Notes: a model not told the origin generated them from the letters alone. DNA of 64,000 nucleotides from Butyrivibrio sp. (GCA_017535785.1 JAFXTN010000037.1:248001-312000), one strand, 5' to 3'. Shown: positions 43,607 through 53,367, counted from the first letter of the stretch. Numbers and translations are program-made.

Positions 43607-43744
43607 GCATGGCTTCACTGCGTTCTCGCCATGCTACGTCCCTTCGGAAATCGATATGCTCATTTCTTTCGCATATCTTTTTTCCTCAGGTCCGTTCGGT
43701 CATTTCATAAACACAGTATTTTGTGCAAGCACAATACTGTGTTT
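43607..43744 (-). other. Three consecutive hairpins between the beta-CASP gene and thyA
   Basis: The 198-base gap holds AAACACAGTATT/AATACTGTGTTT (43709-43744), GATATGC/GCATATC (43653-43677) and GCATGGC/GCCATGC (43607-43634). All have perfect arms. None has a poly-T tail on the minus strand, so they are not plain terminators. A structured 5' leader of thyA or a small RNA is possible. Confidence 0.5.
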
Positions 43745-43755
43745 ACTCATTCCCT

Positions 43756-45360
43756 TTATCGCGACCACTTATCGCAGAGTGAATTTATCTGGTCCGCAAA
43801 TTTTGCTTTGTCTTTGTTGGTCATACCTTCGCTCTTAGCTATGATGCCCATGAGTCTTGCACCTGCAGCCTTAAGTCTTGAGTAAACGTCAGAGATAAGA
43901 GTTGCCTCTTTCTTCTTGACGGGGATCGGAACGCCTTCTTTAATGAAGGTTCTGGAGATAAGATCAAATTCCGTTCCGCTGTAAGGAGCGTAGGTGTCGA
44001 ATCCGTATTCGTTTTTAAGACATGCTGCAAAAGAGGTGCAGACACTGTCTTCGCCGTGTACGATGAAAACTTTCTTGGGGGCTTTTTTCTTAAAGCCCTG
44101 GATCCATTCGATAAGACCGTCTTTGTCGGCGTGTCCCGAAAGACCTTCAAGTCTGCAGATCTCAGCCTTAACAGCGATCGTTTCACCGAAAAGCTTTATC
44201 TCATCGGCGCCGTCTATGATGGCTCTTCCTGTTGTACCTACCGATTGATAGCCTACAAAGAGGATAGTGCTGTCTTCGCGCCAGAGATTGTGCTTTAAGT
44301 GGTGTCTTATTCTACCCGCTTCACACATACCCGAAGCAGAGATTATAACCTTGGGTTCCGGATCTTCGTTTATCGCTCTCGATTCATCCGTTGTGATCGA
44401 AAGAATGAGTTCTCTGAATGTGATGGGGTTGATGTGTCTTTTTACAAGATCCATCGCTTCCTCATCGTAGCATTCAAGCTGATTTTGAGAAAAGATCTCG
44501 GTTGCCTCTACGGCAAGCGGGCTGTCTACATATACGGGGAAATGAGGGTTGGTTTTAACAAGTCCTTCCTTCTTTATCTTACGTATAAAGTAGAGCATTT
44601 CCTGAGTACGACCTACTGCAAAAGAGGGTATGACAACATTTCCGCCTCTTGCAAAAGTACGATCTAAGATCTCGGCGAGATCGTTTATATAATCCGGCTT
44701 CTCGTCCGTATGGAGTCTGTCACCGTATGTTGATTCCATTACTACATAATCGGCTTCTTCGGTAAATTGAGGATCCCTGATAAGCGGCTGATCCTTGTTT
44801 CCGATATCGCCGGAAAATACTATCTTCTTGGTTACGTTCTTCTCGGTGAGCCACACTTCAATGCTGGCGGAACCGAGGAGATGACCTATATCCGTAAATC
44901 TGATCTTGACGCCTTCGCAAATATCGATCTCATCGCCGTATCTGCATGGCACGATCATCTTGATGGTCTTCTCTGCGTCTTCCATAGTGTAGGAAGGTTC
45001 CATCTGCTGGATGTCTTTACTACGTTTAGCCTTTCTGTTGCGCCATTCCGCTTCCTGCATCTGAATATGTGCACAGTCTCTGAGCATTATGTTGCAAAGA
45101 TCGGCTGTGGCTTCTGTTGTGAATATCTTTCCTCTGAATCCTTTTGCGTAAAGAAGAGGAAGGTTGCCCGAATGGTCTACATGGGCATGTGTTAGAAAAA
45201 CATAATCAATTTCGGGAGCCGAAACGGGAAGAGGAACGTTTTCAAAATAGTCTTTTCCCTGTTCCATTCCGTAGTCGATAAGAATGTTTTTTCCGCAGGC
45301 AGATATAAAATGACAACTGCCCGTAACCTCGTGATCTGCGCCAATAAAAGTCAGTTTCAT
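43756..45360 (-). CDS. Beta-CASP metallo-beta-lactamase protein (RNA-processing type)
   Basis: This 534-residue protein has the metallo-beta-lactamase core, with GADHEVTGSCHFI, LTHAHVDHSGNLPLLYAKGF, DIGHLLGSASIEVW and VFSGDIGNKD. A beta-CASP domain follows, with IPSFAVGRTQEMLYF, ISASGMCEAGRIRHH and a late GHADKDGLIEW. Such proteins are zinc-dependent RNA endo- or exonucleases related to CPSF/YSH1. The last 60 residues form an extra helical tail. GGGG precedes the ATG. It is divergent from the DUF3048 lipoprotein gene. Confidence 0.88.
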   Translation of the reverse strand: MKLTFIGADHEVTGSCHFISACGKNILIDYGMEQGKDYFENVPLPVSAPEIDYVFLTHAHVDHSGNLPLLYAKGFRGKIFTTEATADLCNIMLRDCAHIQMQEAEWRNRKAKRSKDIQQMEPSYTMEDAEKTIKMIVPCRYGDEIDICEGVKIRFTDIGHLLGSASIEVWLTEKNVTKKIVFSGDIGNKDQPLIRDPQFTEEADYVVMESTYGDRLHTDEKPDYINDLAEILDRTFARGGNVVIPSFAVGRTQEMLYFIRKIKKEGLVKTNPHFPVYVDSPLAVEATEIFSQNQLECYDEEAMDLVKRHINPITFRELILSITTDESRAINEDPEPKVIISASGMCEAGRIRHHLKHNLWREDSTILFVGYQSVGTTGRAIIDGADEIKLFGETIAVKAEICRLEGLSGHADKDGLIEWIQGFKKKAPKKVFIVHGEDSVCTSFAACLKNEYGFDTYAPYSGTEFDLISRTFIKEGVPIPVKKKEATLISDVYSRLKAAGARLMGIIAKSEGMTNKDKAKFADQINSLCDKWSR

Positions 45361-45498
45361 GTAATCACCCCATTAGTTTTCTTAAACTCTTTTTAGCATA
45401 ACACAATTTCAATGTGGAAAAAATAGGGCAGATTTGGTAGAATAGATACAATTAATTGAAAAATTAATTAAAAAAAATAAAGGAGACTAGATTAGAAA

Positions 45499-46638
45499 AT
45501 GCTTTTAAGAAAAAAAGGGAAGAGAACGGCTATTATCATAGCATGTATTCTTGCTTTCGGATCTTTATCAGCATGCGGACCCGAAGACGGTAATGCCGAT
45601 TCATCTTTACAGGCATCATTTGAGCCCATTTCTCAGGAAGCTGATTCTTCAACAGAGAGTACATCTGAGGAGACGACAGAAGAAGAGTCTTATGAGATTC
45701 CTGAAGGAATGTACTTAAGTGAGTTAACTGGTGAGCCTATCAGTGAAGAGATCAAGGATCAGCGTCCTATCGCTGTAATGGTCGACAATGAGAAGATGGC
45801 TCTTCCTCACTACGAATTAGCCAATGCTGACGTTGTTTATGAGATCATGAACAGTACCAAGAACGATCGTATTACAAGATTTATGGCTATCGTTAAGGAC
45901 TGGGGCAAGATTGAACAGCTTGGAAGTATCAGAAGTACACGTCCTACAAATATCATACTTGCATCTGAGTGGGATGCGGTGCTCTGCCACGATGGAGGAC
46001 CTCCGGTCCACAACGATCCATATTTTAAGAATCCTTGGGCTGAGCATTTCTCTGGTACTTTCTCACGTGTAAATAACGGTAAGAAGAGAGAGTTTACTGA
46101 ATACATTGTAAAGGGTGACCTTGATAAGAACTTCAAGAACTCAGGATATTCAACAACTTACAACGAGTATGCTAACGAGGGAAGTCACTTCAACTTTGTT
46201 ACTTACGGCAAGGAGATCAAGCTTGATGAGAAATATTCAAGATCTTATCCTGCTAAGAACGTTACACTTCCTTTCAAGCACACAGGAACTCAGCTTAAGT
46301 ACAATGAGGATACCAAGGAATACGAGCAGTATGAGTACGGCGCTCGTCACGAGGATGCTGATACAGATGCTCCTCTTTCATTCAAGAACGTAATCCTTCA
46401 GAATTGTTCATTTAACGAGCTTGATAAGAACGGATATCTTATCTACAACTGCGTTGGAAACGGTAACGGTTGGTACCTTACAAACGGTTTAGCCAAGGAT
46501 ATCTCATGGGTTAAGGACGGTTTGACAGGTGTTACAAAGTTCTATGATGAGAACGGTGATGAGCTTCAGATCAACACAGGTAAGACTTACATCAGCCTTA
46601 TTCCTGAGGACTCATGGAGCAATGTTGTCTTTGAATAA
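45499..46638 (+). CDS. DUF3048 (YerB-like) lipoprotein
   Basis: This 379-residue protein has a signal sequence with lipobox LSAC (Cys 26) and a Ser/Glu-rich linker. The DUF3048 domain follows, with RPIAVMVDNEKMALPHYELA, IMNSTKNDRITRFMAI, GSIRSTRPTNIILASEW and HDGGPPVHNDPYF. YerB of Bacillus is a lipoprotein of uncertain function. The conserved Asp, Arg and His suggest a ligand or enzymatic site. AGGAG precedes the ATG, and a terminator follows. Confidence 0.87.
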   Translation: MLLRKKGKRTAIIIACILAFGSLSACGPEDGNADSSLQASFEPISQEADSSTESTSEETTEEESYEIPEGMYLSELTGEPISEEIKDQRPIAVMVDNEKMALPHYELANADVVYEIMNSTKNDRITRFMAIVKDWGKIEQLGSIRSTRPTNIILASEWDAVLCHDGGPPVHNDPYFKNPWAEHFSGTFSRVNNGKKREFTEYIVKGDLDKNFKNSGYSTTYNEYANEGSHFNFVTYGKEIKLDEKYSRSYPAKNVTLPFKHTGTQLKYNEDTKEYEQYEYGARHEDADTDAPLSFKNVILQNCSFNELDKNGYLIYNCVGNGNGWYLTNGLAKDISWVKDGLTGVTKFYDENGDELQINTGKTYISLIPEDSWSNVVFE

Positions 46639-46669
46639 TTGAATAAGTAAAATATATAAATGTATAATA

Positions 46670-46695
46670 AAAGGTGTCCTTTTGGGACACCTTTT
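46670..46695 (+). terminator. Terminator after the DUF3048 gene
   Basis: AAAAGGTGTCC and GGGACACCTTTT form a perfect hairpin with a TTTT loop region and a T tail. Confidence 0.9.
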
Positions 46696-46738
46696 GTTGT
46701 ATTATGAAAAAGAAGTCTAATATACGGAGGAGTAATTT

Positions 46739-47230
46739 ATGAAAGCTATCGTTGCGGTTGACAGCAATTGGGCAATAGGTAATAAGGGCCAGCTCCTTGT
46801 GAGCATACCTGCGGATCAGAAAGACAACTTCAGACGCAGAACATCAGGCAATACCATAGTTTATGGAAGAAAGACTTTGGAGACATTCCCTCAGAAGATA
46901 GTCCTTCCGAACAGAAGAAACATCATTCTTTCAACAAGACAGGGCTATACTGTGAAGAATGCAGAAGTTGCTCATAACAGAGATGAGCTTATGGATCTTA
47001 TAAAGAATGAGAATTCCGATGATGTGTATATCATAGGCGGTGAGACGGTCTACAAGCAGTTCATTGATGATTGCGATACAGCTATCGTTACTTTTATCGA
47101 TAAGGCATATGAGGCTGATGCTTATTTCCCCAATCTTGATAAGGATCCCAACTGGGAGCTTGTTGAAGAGAGCGATGAGCAGGTTTACTTTGACATCACA
47201 TATACTTACAGGATCTACAAGAAGAAATAA
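46739..47230 (+). CDS. folA: Dihydrofolate reductase
   Basis: This 163-residue protein has MKAIVAVDSNWAIGNKGQL, GNTIVYGRKTLETFP, NIILSTRQGY, VYIIGGETVYKQFI and a C-terminal ITYTYRIYKK, all in family order. It reduces dihydrofolate to tetrahydrofolate with NADPH and so serves ThyA, encoded 3 kb upstream on the other strand. The acidic substrate residue of the active site is expected at about Asp26 in PADQKDNF. CGGAGGAG precedes the ATG. Confidence 0.93.
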   Translation: MKAIVAVDSNWAIGNKGQLLVSIPADQKDNFRRRTSGNTIVYGRKTLETFPQKIVLPNRRNIILSTRQGYTVKNAEVAHNRDELMDLIKNENSDDVYIIGGETVYKQFIDDCDTAIVTFIDKAYEADAYFPNLDKDPNWELVEESDEQVYFDITYTYRIYKKK

Positions 47231-47272
47231 AAACTTTGCTTTTCCACTTTGGATCACGGAGGCAGGCATTAT

Positions 47273-48181
47273 ATGGAAAAGAGAGCACTTGTACTAATAA
47301 ACAGATCGGCCGGAACGGGTAAAGCGGGCAATAATACATTAGCCATTGCAACAGGACTTGCCGAGAGAGGCTACGAGCCCATAGTATATCCGATAATACC
47401 GGGGACCGGACTTACTTCCGAGACAATAATAGGAAGGTATGACGGGAAGGTCGAAAAAATAGTATGCAGCGGCGGCGACGGAACACTTAATCACGTAGTC
47501 GGTGCTGTTATGGATATGAAAGAAAAGCCGGAAATTGCATATATCCCCGCGGGCAGTACCAATGATTTTGCCAAGGGGCTCGGTATTCCGAGTGTGCATT
47601 CGGCTGCTATCGAAGTGGCACTCGACGGATATCCTTTTTCTTATGATGTCGGAAGGATGAACGACAGGTATTTTAACTATGTTGCGGCTTTCGGAGCTTT
47701 TTCCAAAGTGAGCTACGCGACTGACCAGGATCTTAAGAATATCTTAGGCTACGCTGCCTATGTTATAAGTGCGATCTCCGAACTGCCACAGAGCCTTGGC
47801 TACAACACGCACATGAAGATCGAGGTCGACGGCGAGATCACAGAGGACGACTATGTATTCGGTGCGGTATGTAATTCCGGATCGATCGGTGGAATGAACA
47901 TATTCGGAAAGACCGATGTTAAGCTTGATGACGGAGAGATGGAACTTTTGCTCATACATGCTCCCAAGAACATCATGGAATTTAATGAGATCCTCGGCGC
48001 TCTTGCGACCAATATCGAGAGCAGCAAGCTTATCACCGTTAAGCAGGTTAAAAATGTGAAGTTTAAATCCGAGACGTTTTGCGAATGGACGATCGACGGA
48101 GAATTCGGCGGAGCATCCAAGGAGACGGATATAAGCGTTATAAATAAGGCGATAACCATAAAGGTTAAGCATAAAAAGTAA
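47273..48181 (+). CDS. Diacylglycerol/lipid kinase family protein
   Basis: This 302-residue protein starts at the ATG at 47273 after GGAGG. The DAGK catalytic domain contains LVLINRSAGTGKAG, KIVCSGGDGTLNHVVGAVM and IPAGSTNDFAKGLGIP. The second domain has the FGAFSKVSYATDQ and CNSGSIGGMNIF segments. It should phosphorylate a lipid such as diacylglycerol or undecaprenol at the membrane face, like DgkB, YegS and relatives. The exact lipid is not readable. Confidence 0.87.
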   Translation: MEKRALVLINRSAGTGKAGNNTLAIATGLAERGYEPIVYPIIPGTGLTSETIIGRYDGKVEKIVCSGGDGTLNHVVGAVMDMKEKPEIAYIPAGSTNDFAKGLGIPSVHSAAIEVALDGYPFSYDVGRMNDRYFNYVAAFGAFSKVSYATDQDLKNILGYAAYVISAISELPQSLGYNTHMKIEVDGEITEDDYVFGAVCNSGSIGGMNIFGKTDVKLDDGEMELLLIHAPKNIMEFNEILGALATNIESSKLITVKQVKNVKFKSETFCEWTIDGEFGGASKETDISVINKAITIKVKHKK

Positions 48182-48194
48182 GAACGGATAAACA

Positions 48195-49133
48195 ATGGCT
48201 TTTTTATACGAGAAAAAGAAAAGTAAAAAAGACGATCATGAATATATAGAGATAACGGGCTTTGAAGGAAACGGAGAAAAGCTCGTTATACCCGATAGCA
48301 TAGAGGGGCTTCCTGTCGAGGCGATAGGAAACCACTCTTTTTCAGGAAGAGAAGATATTGTAAGCGTTGAGATCCCTGAGAGCGTAAAGACGTTATACGG
48401 ATTTGCTTTTCACAATTGCAAGAATCTTGAAAGGATCGCTCTGTTCGACAGTCTTGACGATTACTACGACGGAGTGTGCAGGCAATGTGACAAGCTTAAG
48501 ATAATCGATATCACCGTAAACAACAGTTGGTATGAGGTTATAAGGAACTTTCTCGCGGACAGCGACAGGACGCTTGAATTCAGGATACATATAAAGACAG
48601 ATGAGGGCTATGATGAGGCAAGACTCACCTTCCCTGAATTTGTCTATGATTTTAATGAGAATACAATGGCGCGCACCATACAGTTTTCGATAGCGGGCTC
48701 CGGCTATGCATACAGAGAGTGCGTTGACAGAAGGAGCATTGATTACAGAGAATACGACAGGCTTTTTGATAAGGCGGTCATAGACGGTAATGCACTGTCT
48801 GAGAACATCGCGATCGGAAGACTTATCTTTCCGAAAGATCTGCTTGTCGGATACAGGGCCGTTTATGAGAAATACGTCAGAAAGAACGGCGCCGGAATTT
48901 TATGCAGGCTCATCGATGATGAGAATGAAGACGAGAGTTTGGAGCTTGTGAAAGCTCTTTTGACATACAGATGCGCGGATGCGCAGGAAACTGAAGATGG
49001 CGATAAACTTCTGAAGGATGTCGATATAGATAAGGCTATTGAGCATGCAGTTAAAAGCGGAAAGACACTTTTTTCCGCGGCTCTTATGGACGCCGGTGCG
49101 CCCAAGGGCGGGGCGATGGAGTTTACGCTTTGA
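48195..49133 (+). CDS. Leucine-rich repeat (BspA-like) protein
   Basis: This 312-residue protein has two or three LRR_5 repeats (about 18-100), for example LVIPDSIEGLPVEAIGNHSF and SVEIPESVKTLYGFAFHNC. A C-terminal region (about 110-312) follows, with a final ankyrin-like helix pair KSGKTLFSAALMDAGAPKG. No signal peptide is present, so it should be cytosolic. It is the first of three tightly spaced genes with a VWA-like protein and a MoxR-type ATPase. Confidence 0.78.
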   Translation: MAFLYEKKKSKKDDHEYIEITGFEGNGEKLVIPDSIEGLPVEAIGNHSFSGREDIVSVEIPESVKTLYGFAFHNCKNLERIALFDSLDDYYDGVCRQCDKLKIIDITVNNSWYEVIRNFLADSDRTLEFRIHIKTDEGYDEARLTFPEFVYDFNENTMARTIQFSIAGSGYAYRECVDRRSIDYREYDRLFDKAVIDGNALSENIAIGRLIFPKDLLVGYRAVYEKYVRKNGAGILCRLIDDENEDESLELVKALLTYRCADAQETEDGDKLLKDVDIDKAIEHAVKSGKTLFSAALMDAGAPKGGAMEFTL

Positions 49134-49142
49134 GGTTGATCT

Positions 49143-50507
49143 ATGGTTGCAGAGGGAAGTAAGAAAAGGATTGAACTGAGCGAGATGGGCTGCAGGGTCT
49201 TGGATGCGTCGAGAACCGAGCTCTTTATTGCTATGAGATTTATGAGCGCTGCTCTTTCAAGTCTTTCTTACGAGATGGATCTTTCGACGACGAGTGTTGG
49301 TACGGATGCGGTCAGCATAAGGTTCAATCCTTCTTATATATTTAAGCTGTTTACGGAGGAGCCTGCGAGGCTCAACAGGACGTACATGCATATGCTGATG
49401 CACTGCATTTTCAGGCACATGTACACATCGGGAAGATACGAGGATGAGCGGATCTATGATCTGTGCGCAGACATCGTTGTTGAGTCGATCCTTGATGACA
49501 TGGACTACAGATGCATTTATAGGATTTCTTCCGACTATCGAGACAGATGGTATGAGACTCTTGAAAAAGAACTCAAGGTCCTAACGGTAGAAAAGCTTTA
49601 TCGGTATTTTTCTGAGGAGCATCCGATAGAAGATCCCGATGAATTTGAGAAGCTGGAAAAAGAGTTTTGGGCGGACGACCACGGCTTTTGGAAGAGGCTT
49701 CCAAAGGACGATCCGCCGCAGAATGATGATGAAAAGAAAAATGACAACGTGCACTTCATTTCTCCTAACCGCATGAAGCTCATTGAGGATAAGGAAAAAG
49801 ACTGGGAGAAAGAGGGAAAACGTCTTCAGACCGAGATAGAGACGACGGGCAAAAAAGCCAGCGACCGCGTGGGAAAGCTTTCGTATATATTAAAGTATGA
49901 AAATACCGAAAGGACCGACTATCGCGAGTTTCTGGATGATTTCATGGTCATTCGGGAAGAAACGATCATCGATCCCGATTCTTTTGACTATGGGATGTAT
50001 GCGTTCGGTATCGATATGTACGGCAATATGCCTCTCATAGAAGAAAACGAGCACAGGGAAGTTAAGAAGGTGCAGGAGCTTGTGATAGCCATCGATACTT
50101 CCGCGTCGTGCGAAGACGGATTGGTTCAGCGTTTTCTTAACGAGACTGCGTCGATCCTTTTGTCCGGTGATGATTTCTTTAGGAAGATCAAGATACATGT
50201 GATCCAGTGTGATGATGAAGTCAAAAGAGATGATGTCATCCTTTCCGTCGATGACATGAAAAAGTATTCGGACGGCGTGCATGTGGAGGGCGGATACGGA
50301 ACGGATTTCAGACCTGTCTTTTCACATGTTGAAAAGCTCATAGAAAAAGAAGAACTGACGAATTTAAAAGGGCTGATCTATTTTACGGACGGCTACGGAG
50401 TTTATCCGAAAGAAGCGACTAAGTACGAGACGGCGTTTGTATTTGCCAAGGATGAAGACTATAACGACAGCGAGGTGCCTAACTGGGCGCAGAAGCTGTA
50501 TATCTAA
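49143..50507 (+). CDS. DUF2201-type putative metallopeptidase with VWA-like domain
   Basis: This 454-residue protein has an N-terminal domain with HMLMHCIFRHM in the place of a HExxH helix; the Glu is missing, so peptidase activity is doubtful. A charged helical middle (about 160-265) leads to a C-terminal VWA-like domain with a metal site LVIAIDTSASCEDG and ends near YFTDGYGVYP. Such proteins work with MoxR AAA+ ATPases, encoded here ten bases downstream. GAGG precedes the ATG. Confidence 0.82.
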   Translation: MVAEGSKKRIELSEMGCRVLDASRTELFIAMRFMSAALSSLSYEMDLSTTSVGTDAVSIRFNPSYIFKLFTEEPARLNRTYMHMLMHCIFRHMYTSGRYEDERIYDLCADIVVESILDDMDYRCIYRISSDYRDRWYETLEKELKVLTVEKLYRYFSEEHPIEDPDEFEKLEKEFWADDHGFWKRLPKDDPPQNDDEKKNDNVHFISPNRMKLIEDKEKDWEKEGKRLQTEIETTGKKASDRVGKLSYILKYENTERTDYREFLDDFMVIREETIIDPDSFDYGMYAFGIDMYGNMPLIEENEHREVKKVQELVIAIDTSASCEDGLVQRFLNETASILLSGDDFFRKIKIHVIQCDDEVKRDDVILSVDDMKKYSDGVHVEGGYGTDFRPVFSHVEKLIEKEELTNLKGLIYFTDGYGVYPKEATKYETAFVFAKDEDYNDSEVPNWAQKLYI

Positions 50508-50516
50508 GAGGGCGTT

Positions 50517-52031
50517 ATGAATATTAAAGAAGCAAAAGATGAGATCAAAAATGCCGTGAGGGCATATCTTGAAAAGGATGAGGCGGGACAGTACGAGATT
50601 CCTGTTGAGAGACAGCGCCCTGTGCTGCTCATGGGACCTCCCGGAATCGGTAAGACCGCGATCATGGAGCAGATAGCGCATGAGCTCGGAATAGGGCTTG
50701 TTTCCTATACGATCACGCATCACACGAGGCAGAGTGCGATCGGACTTCCGATGATATCAGAAAAAGAGTACGGAGATAAAAAGTATTCAGTTACCGAATA
50801 TACGATGAGTGAGATCGTTGGTTCTGTCTATGACAAGATCGAGCAGACGGGGATCAAGGAGGGAATTCTTTTTCTTGATGAGATAAATTGTGTATCCGAG
50901 ACACTGGCGCCTACGATGCTTCAGTTCCTTCAGTACAAGACCTTCGGAAGCCACAAGGTTCCTGACGGCTTTATCATTGTGACTGCAGGTAATCCCGCTA
51001 GATACAACAAGTCTGTCAGAGAGTTTGATATCGTTACGCTCGACCGTGTGCGCAAGATCATGATAGAAGAGGATTTTGAGTCTTGGAAGGAATATGCTTA
51101 TAAAGAGGGCGTTCACGGCGCGATCATGGCGTATCTTGAGATAAAGAAGGACAATTTCTACAGTATCAAGAGTGATGTCGACGGAAAGAGTTTCGTGACA
51201 GCCAGAGGCTGGGAGGATCTTTCACGTGTCATAAAGGTTCATGAAAAGCTGGGTATCCCGGTTGATAATAAGCTCACGGATCAGTATTTGCAGGATAAAG
51301 AGATCGCAAGGGATTTTGCTGATTATTATGAGCTTTACCACAGATACAACGAGCTGTATAAGATCCCGGATATTCTGGAGGGCAGATTCCCTGAAGATCT
51401 GGCTTCGATAAGAAAAGGATCTTTCGATGAAAAGCTCAGTATCATCGGACTTCTTACAGATAAGCTCATGGATGAGTTCAGGGATTATTCCAAGAGTGCG
51501 GCAGTGCAAAAGCTCGTGTATGAGACGGTAAAAGAGTATGTTGCTACGGCAGGGGCTGAAGCTTTAGAGGATTCGAAAAAATTCTTGGCTGACAAGATCG
51601 ATGAAATAGAGAAAAAGACTGCGCACGACGCGGAGGCGGGATTATTGAACCGCGAGGAAGAGAGCGAGCGCAGGATTGCGGTGGCGGCGCTAAGAGAATG
51701 TCTTAAGGAAGTAGAAACGGGAGGTGTTGCAGCCGCAAAGAGCTGGTTTGCTGCTCGCGAGTCCGAAAGGCAAGAACGTATCAAGGTTACAGGCGAGCAT
51801 CTTACAAACAGTTTTGATTTCATGGAGAAGGCATTCGGAAACGAAGAATCGCTGACAGGTAGCCAGGAAATGGTCATCTTCCTTACCGAGCTTTCAAATG
51901 CATATCACAGTCTTAAATTTGTGAGAGAAACAGGAAACGAAGCATATTACAAATACAACAAGTTGCTGTTATTAAACGACAGAAAGCAGGAACTGAGTCG
52001 TGAGATCATGTCAATTATGACCTTGACGTGA
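50517..52031 (+). CDS. MoxR-type AAA+ ATPase
   Basis: This 504-residue protein has Walker A LLMGPPGIGKTAIM, Walker B GILFLDEINCV, sensor 1 FIIVTAGNPARYN and an Arg finger region FDIVTLDRVRKI. A long helical C-terminal region (about 250-504) is unusual for simple MoxR proteins. MoxR ATPases act as chaperones that insert metals or remodel partner proteins with VWA domains. The partner is most likely the preceding gene product. Confidence 0.85.
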   Translation: MNIKEAKDEIKNAVRAYLEKDEAGQYEIPVERQRPVLLMGPPGIGKTAIMEQIAHELGIGLVSYTITHHTRQSAIGLPMISEKEYGDKKYSVTEYTMSEIVGSVYDKIEQTGIKEGILFLDEINCVSETLAPTMLQFLQYKTFGSHKVPDGFIIVTAGNPARYNKSVREFDIVTLDRVRKIMIEEDFESWKEYAYKEGVHGAIMAYLEIKKDNFYSIKSDVDGKSFVTARGWEDLSRVIKVHEKLGIPVDNKLTDQYLQDKEIARDFADYYELYHRYNELYKIPDILEGRFPEDLASIRKGSFDEKLSIIGLLTDKLMDEFRDYSKSAAVQKLVYETVKEYVATAGAEALEDSKKFLADKIDEIEKKTAHDAEAGLLNREEESERRIAVAALRECLKEVETGGVAAAKSWFAARESERQERIKVTGEHLTNSFDFMEKAFGNEESLTGSQEMVIFLTELSNAYHSLKFVRETGNEAYYKYNKLLLLNDRKQELSREIMSIMTLT

Positions 52032-52134
52032 CAAGTGGGCAGATGTTAACATTTTAAAAGATTTTACACCAATCCGACTAATGGAAAATTAGGTTGTTAA
52101 AGTCTAAAAAACGCGTAGTAAAGGAGTTTATCTT

Positions 52135-53250
52135 ATGAATGAGACCGGTAGAAAACCAGCAGTTACCGCCAAGAATATTATAAGAGTTTTGTCGGTAATT
52201 GTTATTATCATTTTCTTTTGTCCGACATTTTTGGTTTCTTGCTCGGGTCAGACAATTGATGTATCGGCAATGAATGTGGTTGGCGGTATCAAATCCTATG
52301 GAGAATCCGTAGTTAAGCCACAGCCATTGTTATTGATCTGCCTTTTATTACCTATCGCTATTTTTGTGATTCTTTTTCTTAATAAGAAATTTACTGATGA
52401 TAAGGCAGCGCTTATCACTGCAATCTGCGCAGCGGTTGATCTTATCGTTTGGATCATTTTCAGAGTTCAGGCCAAGAAGGCTGCATTAAAGAATTATTGT
52501 ACATTTAAAGTGACAGGATGGTATGTTTTTAATATCATTTTCCTGATCTGCATTATCGCGTTGGCAGTTCTGGTATTGTTTAGAGTTATCCATATGCAGG
52601 AAGATCTTGTCGTGCGATTCAGAGGTTCAGGTGCACAGGATGCATTGAACCAGATGGCGTCAGCTGTAAAAGGACTTGCGGAGAATGTTTCTGCAAACGT
52701 TGGCAATGGCGGAGTTCCCAAGGAAGATATCATGGGCTACTGCGCTAAGTGCGGAACACCTCTTATCTTTGGTGATAAGTTCTGTACATCATGCGGAAGA
52801 CCTGTTCCCGAGGATATCATCGCTGAGGCTGAGGAAGAAAGAAGAGCAGCAGAAGAAGCGAGACGTGCCGCAGAGGAAGCAAGACGCGCAGAAGAGGAAG
52901 CCAGAAGAGCTGCGGAAGAAGCTGCTCGCAGAGAAGCTGAGGAAAGAGCAAGAAGAGAAGCAGAAGAGAGAGCTAAGAGAGAGGCTGAAGAGAGAGCCAG
53001 AAGAGAAGCTGAAGCAGAGGCAAGACGTGCCGAAGCAGAAGCAAGACGCGCCGAAGAGGCTGCAAGACGTGAGGAAGAAGCCGCAAGACGTGCAGAGGAA
53101 GTAAGAGTTGAAACAGATGAGCTTACTGAGAAAGAACTCTCTAAGCTTGCATACGGTTCAAGTCCCAGACCTGCATTTTGTTCAAGATGCGGCGCTAAGC
53201 TTGCAAGCGATGCAGTATTCTGCTCAGCATGCGGAACAAAGATAGTTTAA
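52135..53250 (+). CDS. Membrane protein with two zinc ribbons and a long Ala/Arg/Glu helix
   Basis: This 371-residue protein has an N-terminal membrane part with four hydrophobic segments (about 15-155), and a zinc ribbon YCAKCGTPLIFGDKFCTSCG near 200. About 95 residues of almost pure Ala, Arg and Glu follow (about 228-325), expected to be one long charged helix. A second zinc ribbon, FCSRCGAKLASDAVFCSACG, forms the C-terminus. The role is unknown. The helix could hold the two ribbons apart. AAGGAG precedes the ATG. Confidence 0.78.
   Translation: MNETGRKPAVTAKNIIRVLSVIVIIIFFCPTFLVSCSGQTIDVSAMNVVGGIKSYGESVVKPQPLLLICLLLPIAIFVILFLNKKFTDDKAALITAICAAVDLIVWIIFRVQAKKAALKNYCTFKVTGWYVFNIIFLICIIALAVLVLFRVIHMQEDLVVRFRGSGAQDALNQMASAVKGLAENVSANVGNGGVPKEDIMGYCAKCGTPLIFGDKFCTSCGRPVPEDIIAEAEEERRAAEEARRAAEEARRAEEEARRAAEEAARREAEERARREAEERAKREAEERARREAEAEARRAEAEARRAEEAARREEEAARRAEEVRVETDELTEKELSKLAYGSSPRPAFCSRCGAKLASDAVFCSACGTKIV
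52820..53100 (+). repeat. Low-complexity codon repeat for the Ala/Arg/Glu helix
   Basis: Irregular repeats of GCA-GAA-GAA-GC(A/G)-AGA type triplets run for about 280 bases within the gene. They are a coding repeat, not a CRISPR or satellite, and could recombine. Confidence 0.6.
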
Positions 53251-53278
53251 TATTTCGGTTGATCAATGATAGTCAAAA

Positions 53279-53308
53279 ATCCCCGGCCTTTGAGCTGGGG
53301 GTTTTTTT
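53279..53308 (+). terminator. Terminator after the zinc-ribbon protein gene
   Basis: CCCC-GGC and GCTGGGG pair around a short loop and are followed by seven T. Confidence 0.85.
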
Positions 53309-53367
53309 GGGGATATATCTTTTGAAAAAAAGATCATATAAATACTTTACTTTTTAGGAGGACAGAA

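Noticed and set aside
52820-53100. Repeated GAAGCAAGA-type units considered as CRISPR or satellite
   Set aside because: Units are irregular, keep the reading frame and encode a charged helix. There are no spacers.
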